Below are positions 5,837 through 8,889 of a stretch of DNA of 8,889 bases, in pieces. Numbering within the stretch: the stretch's first letter is position 1; each line of letters opens with the position of its first letter. The stretch is from the NCBI GenBank assembly GCA_022565015.1, contig JADFKI010000152.1:1-8889 (forward strand). The letters are read 5' to 3'. Made by a program: the position numbers and the translations under genes. The notes beneath the pieces are model-generated. The model searched no databases and had not been told where the DNA came from. It was given only the letters and a program-made list of their open reading frames with translations. Source of the DNA: Chloroflexota bacterium. GTDB lineage: Bacteria > Chloroflexota > Dehalococcoidia > Lucifugimonadales > JADFKI01.

Positions 5837-6799
5837 ATGCAACGATTCCTGAGAAGATACCCCAGGCTTTACGAGTTCGCCCTCAGGGTCGAGCACTTTG
5901 CACGCTCAGCGGGGAGCCGGCTGAACGGATTCTTCATAGTCCGTCTGATGACCCGCACGATGCGGGAAATGGCTGAGGACGACGCGACACACATGGCCGC
6001 GGGCGTTTCGTACTATGCTCTCTTTTCGATCTTCCCCCTGCTTCTCGGCGTCATATCCCTGGCGAGCTTTGCGCTGGGGGCGTTCGTGGATACGGAAAGG
6101 ATTCGCCCCGGACTGACCGAGTTCGCTACGAGCTATCTGCCGGGCTCCGAGCAGCTGGTCATGCTGAACCTGGATGCCGCGATCGAACTGAGGGGAGCCC
6201 TGGGCCTGTTCGCCATCATTGGGCTGCTGTGGTCGGGGAGCGCCGTTTTTGGGGCGATTACTCGGGCGGTGAACCGCGCGTGGGATATCCGACGCGACCG
6301 GCCGTTCTACTCGAACAAACCCCGACAGCTCCTGATGGGCGCGGCGATGGGCCCGATGTTTCTCCTGTCCATTGCAATGGCTACGTTAGCGCGCTCGGCA
6401 TCGAGGTTGCAGGACTTTGGGCTGCCGGGGCACGAGTTCTTCGTGAAAAATATAGCGCAGGCCCTGCTTCAGGGCAGCTCTCTGCTTCTCATGCTGGGCC
6501 TGTTTCTCATGCTATACAAGTACCTGCCGAATACCAGGACCTACTGGAGGCACATCTGGCCGGGGGCCCTGGTGGCTGCAATACTATTCGAGCTATCAAA
6601 GAACATCTTCATCGTTTACGTGAATACCTTTGCGACGTTCGAGAACATCTACGGCTCGCTGGCGCCCGTCGTGGCCCTCCTCCTCTGGAGCTACCTCAGC
6701 TCACTGATCCTGATACTTGGGGCCGAGCTTAGCTCCGAGTACGGTCGAATGCGAGAGGGCGTCGAGCGTGGGACCTTGCTCCATCCTCGGCGCGATTAG
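5837..6799 (+). CDS. YihY/BrkB-family integral membrane protein
   Basis: The 320-residue protein has a basic amphipathic N-terminus and six hydrophobic segments at about 56-83, 119-143, 164-186, 206-229, 241-262 and 272-296. Family hallmarks are clear: AAGVSYYALFSIFPLLLGV (54-72), LWSGSAVFGAITRAVNRAWD (131-150), YKYLPNTRTYWRHIWPGAL (227-245) and YGSLAPVVALLLWSYLSS (272-289). The family was once annotated as ribonuclease BN by mistake; it is now treated as an inner-membrane protein of unknown or possibly transport-related role. Length is typical (about 280-330). It lies 118 bases after the aldolase-family gene, far enough for its own promoter, though I see none that is convincing. ATG 5837 has no clear Shine-Dalgarno site, so initiation may be weak or the leader short. 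A candidate terminator follows at 6837. Confidence 0.88.
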   Translation: MQRFLRRYPRLYEFALRVEHFARSAGSRLNGFFIVRLMTRTMREMAEDDATHMAAGVSYYALFSIFPLLLGVISLASFALGAFVDTERIRPGLTEFATSYLPGSEQLVMLNLDAAIELRGALGLFAIIGLLWSGSAVFGAITRAVNRAWDIRRDRPFYSNKPRQLLMGAAMGPMFLLSIAMATLARSASRLQDFGLPGHEFFVKNIAQALLQGSSLLLMLGLFLMLYKYLPNTRTYWRHIWPGALVAAILFELSKNIFIVYVNTFATFENIYGSLAPVVALLLWSYLSSLILILGAELSSEYGRMREGVERGTLLHPRRD

Positions 6800-6836
6800 C
6801 CAGCAACGCTTCGACCTGGGAGCCGGCAAAAGGCCG

Positions 6837-6855
6837 CTGCGTGAGCAGGTTTTTT
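6837..6855 (+). terminator. Candidate intrinsic terminator after the YihY-family gene
   Basis: CTGC (6837-6840), a GNRA-type loop GTGA, and GCAG (6845-6848) form a small hairpin followed by G and six T (6850-6855). The stem is only 4 bp. It is nested in a larger pairing between identical palindromic GCCGGC blocks at 6822-6827 and 6861-6866, which could compete with it. It ends about 55 bases after the stop at 6799. Confidence 0.42.
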
Positions 6856-6992
6856 GGCCCGCCGGCGTAGTGATGTCTACCTTCTTTACGAAGTACCTCT
6901 GACTGCCTGTAAACGGTCCCGCAGCCGCTTATGTTTTCGCCTGTCATGGGCGCGAGCGAAGCTGTATCGACCGTCTGGGTTCTCCCCGATTC

Positions 6993-7001
6993 TGTTATGC
7001 T
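6993..7001 (+). promoter_or_regulatory. Extended -10 promoter placed for a leaderless MFS mRNA
   Basis: TGTTATGCT at 6993-7001 matches the extended -10 form TGnTATnnT. The A of ATG 7009 is eight bases past the hexamer, where transcription would normally start, and no Shine-Dalgarno site precedes that ATG. No good -35 box sits at 16-18 bases. Confidence 0.33.
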
Positions 7002-7008
7002 GTGGCCG

Positions 7009-8352
7009 ATGGCAGACAGAAAGAGTGGCCTCCCGGAGCGCACGAAGGGAATTCCAAGATCCCCTGGCCGGATATTTTATGGATGGCATCTTGTAGGCAT
7101 TGCGGCATTCATGCTTACGATCATGTCGGTGTCGGTCTTCCAGGGCCTGGGCACTTTTCTTGTCACCATGCAGCGTGAGTTCGGCTGGAGCAGGACCGTG
7201 CTATCCGGGGCATTCGCCTTCACTCGCGCGCAGGGAGCCGTAATCGGTCCCATTGAAGGCTTTTTGATTGACAAGGTGGGCAGCCGGCGGATGATCCTGC
7301 TGGGATATCTGCTCATGGCCCTGGGCTTCTACCTCTTCTCGCAGGTCCAGGCCGTCTGGCAGTTCTACCTGGCATTCCTCGTTATCAATCTTGGGTCGGG
7401 ACTGGGCGGCTGGCTGGCGATCATCTCTGTGATCAACAACTGGTTCATTCGCCGCCGCTCCATGGCCATGGCGACGGCCATGTCCGGCATTCATTTCGGC
7501 GGCTTTCTCGTGCCGGTCCTGGCGCTTGGAATCGAATCGCACGGGTTCCGGTGGACAACGTTTGGTATTTCCGTATTCTTTCTGATAATTATTGTTCCGG
7601 TCTTTAAGGCGGTTCGCAATCGCCCCGAAGACATGGGCCTGATGCCCGACGGTGATGTGCCAACCGAGGCCGCCGGAGAAGCGGGCACCACGAGGGCTGA
7701 TCGGCCGGCGCGGGCGTCCGACGAAGACGAGCCTGACTTCACCGTTCGTCAGGCGTTACGGACTCGCGCCTTTTGGATTATTACTTCGGTCCACCTCTCC
7801 TCCAGCGTTTCCATAGTTACGCTAGCCCTCCACCTCGTGCCAAAGCTGACGGACATGGGGGTGTCGCTTAGCGGCGCGGGAACGGTGGTGCTGTTATACA
7901 CCGCCATGGCGCTGCCGGCACAGTTTCTCGCGGGCTACCTGGCCGATCGTCTGCCCATGCCTCCTCTGATATTCGTCTTCATCATTCTGCAGGGCCTGGC
8001 CATAATGATACTTGCGGTTTCCAACACCGTTCAATGGGCCCTTGTCTTCGCGGTGCTGTACGGCATCGGCTTTGGCGGTCGCATACCATTGCTTACGGCC
8101 ATTCGCGGAGAGTATTTTGGCCGAAAGGCGTTCGCGACGATCATGGGTGTCTCGCAGCTTCCCAACAATCTCGCCATGATCGTTGCGCCGCTCTTCGCAG
8201 GTTTCATGTTTGACAGAACAGGCACCTATCTGGTGCCCTTTGCAATGTTCGGGGTATTCAACATACTTGGCGCGTTTCTTATGCTGATGGTTAAGAAGCC
8301 CCGGTCTACAGACGAAGCAAGCCAAACGAAGATCGTTGAGACGGCCGGCTAA
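7009..8352 (+). CDS. Major facilitator superfamily transporter (OFA / monocarboxylate-porter-like)
   Basis: The protein has 447 residues from ATG 7009. About twelve hydrophobic helices are arranged in two halves of six, separated by a polar loop (about 205-247, rich in Glu, Asp, Ala and Arg). The loop-2/3 signature appears as GFLIDKVGSRRMILLGY (84-100) and its weaker repeat as GYLADRLP (309-316). NNWFIRRRSMAMATAMSG (143-160) and RNRPEDMGLMPDG (203-215) are typical of OFA-like and monocarboxylate porters, which move small organic anions, often with protons. The substrate here is unknown. An in-frame ATG at 6931 would add 26 residues (MFSPVMGASE...) of non-transporter character. I prefer 7009 because the family reads from a short tail into YGWHLVG and an extended -10 box overlaps the longer reading. 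The gene runs toward a minus-strand gene remnant 18 bases beyond its stop. Confidence 0.88.
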   Translation: MADRKSGLPERTKGIPRSPGRIFYGWHLVGIAAFMLTIMSVSVFQGLGTFLVTMQREFGWSRTVLSGAFAFTRAQGAVIGPIEGFLIDKVGSRRMILLGYLLMALGFYLFSQVQAVWQFYLAFLVINLGSGLGGWLAIISVINNWFIRRRSMAMATAMSGIHFGGFLVPVLALGIESHGFRWTTFGISVFFLIIIVPVFKAVRNRPEDMGLMPDGDVPTEAAGEAGTTRADRPARASDEDEPDFTVRQALRTRAFWIITSVHLSSSVSIVTLALHLVPKLTDMGVSLSGAGTVVLLYTAMALPAQFLAGYLADRLPMPPLIFVFIILQGLAIMILAVSNTVQWALVFAVLYGIGFGGRIPLLTAIRGEYFGRKAFATIMGVSQLPNNLAMIVAPLFAGFMFDRTGTYLVPFAMFGVFNILGAFLMLMVKKPRSTDEASQTKIVETAG

Positions 8353-8370
8353 ACTATCTGAAGGCCAGGC

Positions 8371-8565
8371 CTATGTCCTTGCCCGCCTCCGGCGCGTGGT
8401 ACGCTGAAGATCAATGTACTTGGCCGACGGCTCGTTTACCCCTTCGAACAGCACTGAAAGCGTTGCTCGCCCGAATGTTCTCTCGTGGCGCAGATTCTCG
8501 AAGAGGGGCACGGCACGGCTATCGGCGATCAGGTCTGTCAGGTTGCACAATGGGAAGAGGAATCT
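8371..8565 (-). pseudogene. 3' fragment of an unrecognised minus-strand gene, truncated at the tandem repeat
   Basis: A minus-strand frame open from 8565 to TAG 8371-8373 encodes about 64 residues, including LIADSRAVPLFENLRHERTF and ATLSVLFEGVNEPSAKYIDL, ending in a basic TTRRRRART tail. Third codon positions are mostly G or C, as in the neighbouring genes, which suggests real coding sequence. There is no ATG and no ribosome-binding site, and the frame closes with TAA (8566-8568) right at the edge of the repeat that starts near 8557. It therefore looks like the C-terminal end of a gene cut off by a repeat insertion or rearrangement. I cannot name the family. The plus-strand reading over the same bases looks like its shadow. 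Confidence 0.45.
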
Positions 8566-8727
8566 TTAGCAATATCAGCCCCCTTCCTCTAGCTCCCTCC
8601 CGCCAGGGGAGGGAGGACAATACGATGTCGTAATCGAAGGGATGAAATCGGGAATTGGAGGCAAGGGGTCGAGCGGTTAATAGGAACTCCCTTCTCCCCT
8701 TGTGGGAGAAGGCTAGGATGAGGGGGA
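8557..8727. repeat. Tandem repeat, copy 1 (about 168-169-bp unit with two hairpins)
   Basis: Compared with copy 2, the offset is 168 bases on the left (GAATCTTTAG at 8560 versus GAATCCTCAG at 8728) and 169 on the right (AACTCCC at 8685 versus 8854). It holds a first hairpin CTCCCTCCC/GGGAGGGAG (8593-8601 with 8607-8615) and a second CCTTCTCCC/GGGAGAAGG (8690-8698 with 8704-8712), each with 9 bp and a 5-base loop. Between them lies the shared block ACAATACGATGTCGTA (from 8617) and a less conserved spacer. The style is that of REP/BIME-like intergenic repeats. No gene is visible in it. Confidence 0.75.
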
Positions 8728-8889
8728 GAATCCTCAGCGACATGAGCCCCCTCCCTCTAGCTCCCACCCGCGCGGGGGAGGGAGGACAATACGATGTCGT
8801 AGTGGGAGAAATGAAATCAAGATATGGAGATAGGGAGACCGGCAGATTATATCAACTCCCTTCTCCCCGTATCGTTGGCATATTGGACG
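8728..8889. repeat. Tandem repeat, copy 2, broken near the window edge
   Basis: This copy repeats the same modules: AGCCCCCTCCCTCTAGCTCCC (8745-8765 region), a first hairpin CTCCC-A-CCC / GGG-A-GGGAG (8761-8784, one A/A mismatch), ACAATACGATGTCGTA (from 8786), a diverged spacer of equal length, and the left arm CCTTCTCCC (8859-8867). The right arm of the second hairpin is missing: from about 8869 the sequence becomes GTATCGTTGGCATATTGGAC, unlike copy 1. The repeat therefore ends, or is interrupted, there. Confidence 0.7.

Noticed and set aside
6931..7008. 26-residue N-terminal extension of the MFS protein
   Set aside because: No ribosome-binding site at 6931, the residues are unlike a transporter start, and an extended -10 box lies within the segment.
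8373..8633. Plus-strand 86-residue frame after the MFS gene
   Set aside because: It is antisense to the codon-biased minus-strand fragment, then runs into the tandem repeat; no motif or start context supports it.
8519..8767. Minus-strand 82-residue frame across the tandem repeats
   Set aside because: The peptide (GARGRGL, LPWREGARGRG) is a translation of the hairpin repeats, a well-known annotation artefact.
8557..8889. CRISPR array
   Set aside because: Only two units, with a 168-169-bp period and conserved 9-bp hairpins separated by related spacers; this does not match CRISPR repeat/spacer dimensions.

Overview
The window reads as about 9 kb of moderately GC-rich bacterial chromosome with ordinary housekeeping metabolism and transport genes. 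No ribosomal or other lineage marker is present. The style (an NHL-propeller lyase of the PAL type, abundant short hairpin repeats, MITE-like debris, OFA-like MFS carriers) resembles uncultured Chloroflexota such as the Dehalococcoidia/SAR202 groups, but that placement is an impression, not a demonstration.

Left part (1-1712, minus strand). The first 229 bases hold the N-terminus of a DUF2779/Cas4-like nuclease-family protein that runs off the window, with a good sigma70-type promoter behind it. A 313-base gap follows, containing a 36-codon plus-strand ORF with a perfect AGGAGG site. Next is a 324-residue six-bladed NHL protein that keeps all six catalytic and metal-binding residues of eukaryotic peptidyl-alpha-hydroxyglycine amidating lyase (PAL). 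Upstream of it is a tRNA gene with anticodon CAT and its own TTGACA promoter.

Middle (1713-5718). A 176-bp MITE-like element with CTAG ends precedes a promoter and a fold-type I PLP aminotransferase. That gene converges on a threonine synthase-like gene so tightly that both TAG stops come from one CTAG tetranucleotide. The threonine synthase gene diverges from a threonine-aldolase-family gene across a 155-base spacer. Three PLP enzymes of amino-acid metabolism therefore sit side by side. Threonine made by one could be cleaved to glycine and acetaldehyde by another, although the aldolase has unusual active-site surroundings.

Right part (5719-8889). A YihY/BrkB-family membrane protein and an MFS carrier lie on the plus strand, separated by a weak terminator. 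The MFS start is best placed 26 codons inside the longest ORF, and an extended -10 box immediately before it suggests a leaderless mRNA. Facing the MFS gene is the 3' end of an unrecognised minus-strand gene, cut off exactly where two 168-169-bp tandem repeats with strong hairpins begin. The second repeat is itself broken halfway through its second hairpin, near the window edge.

No complete novel defence, biosynthetic or mobile system is visible. The items most worth a second look are the intact-active-site PAL homologue without a visible monooxygenase partner, the small ORF with a consensus SD, the MITE, the atypical aldolase, and the gene fragment abutting the tandem repeats.
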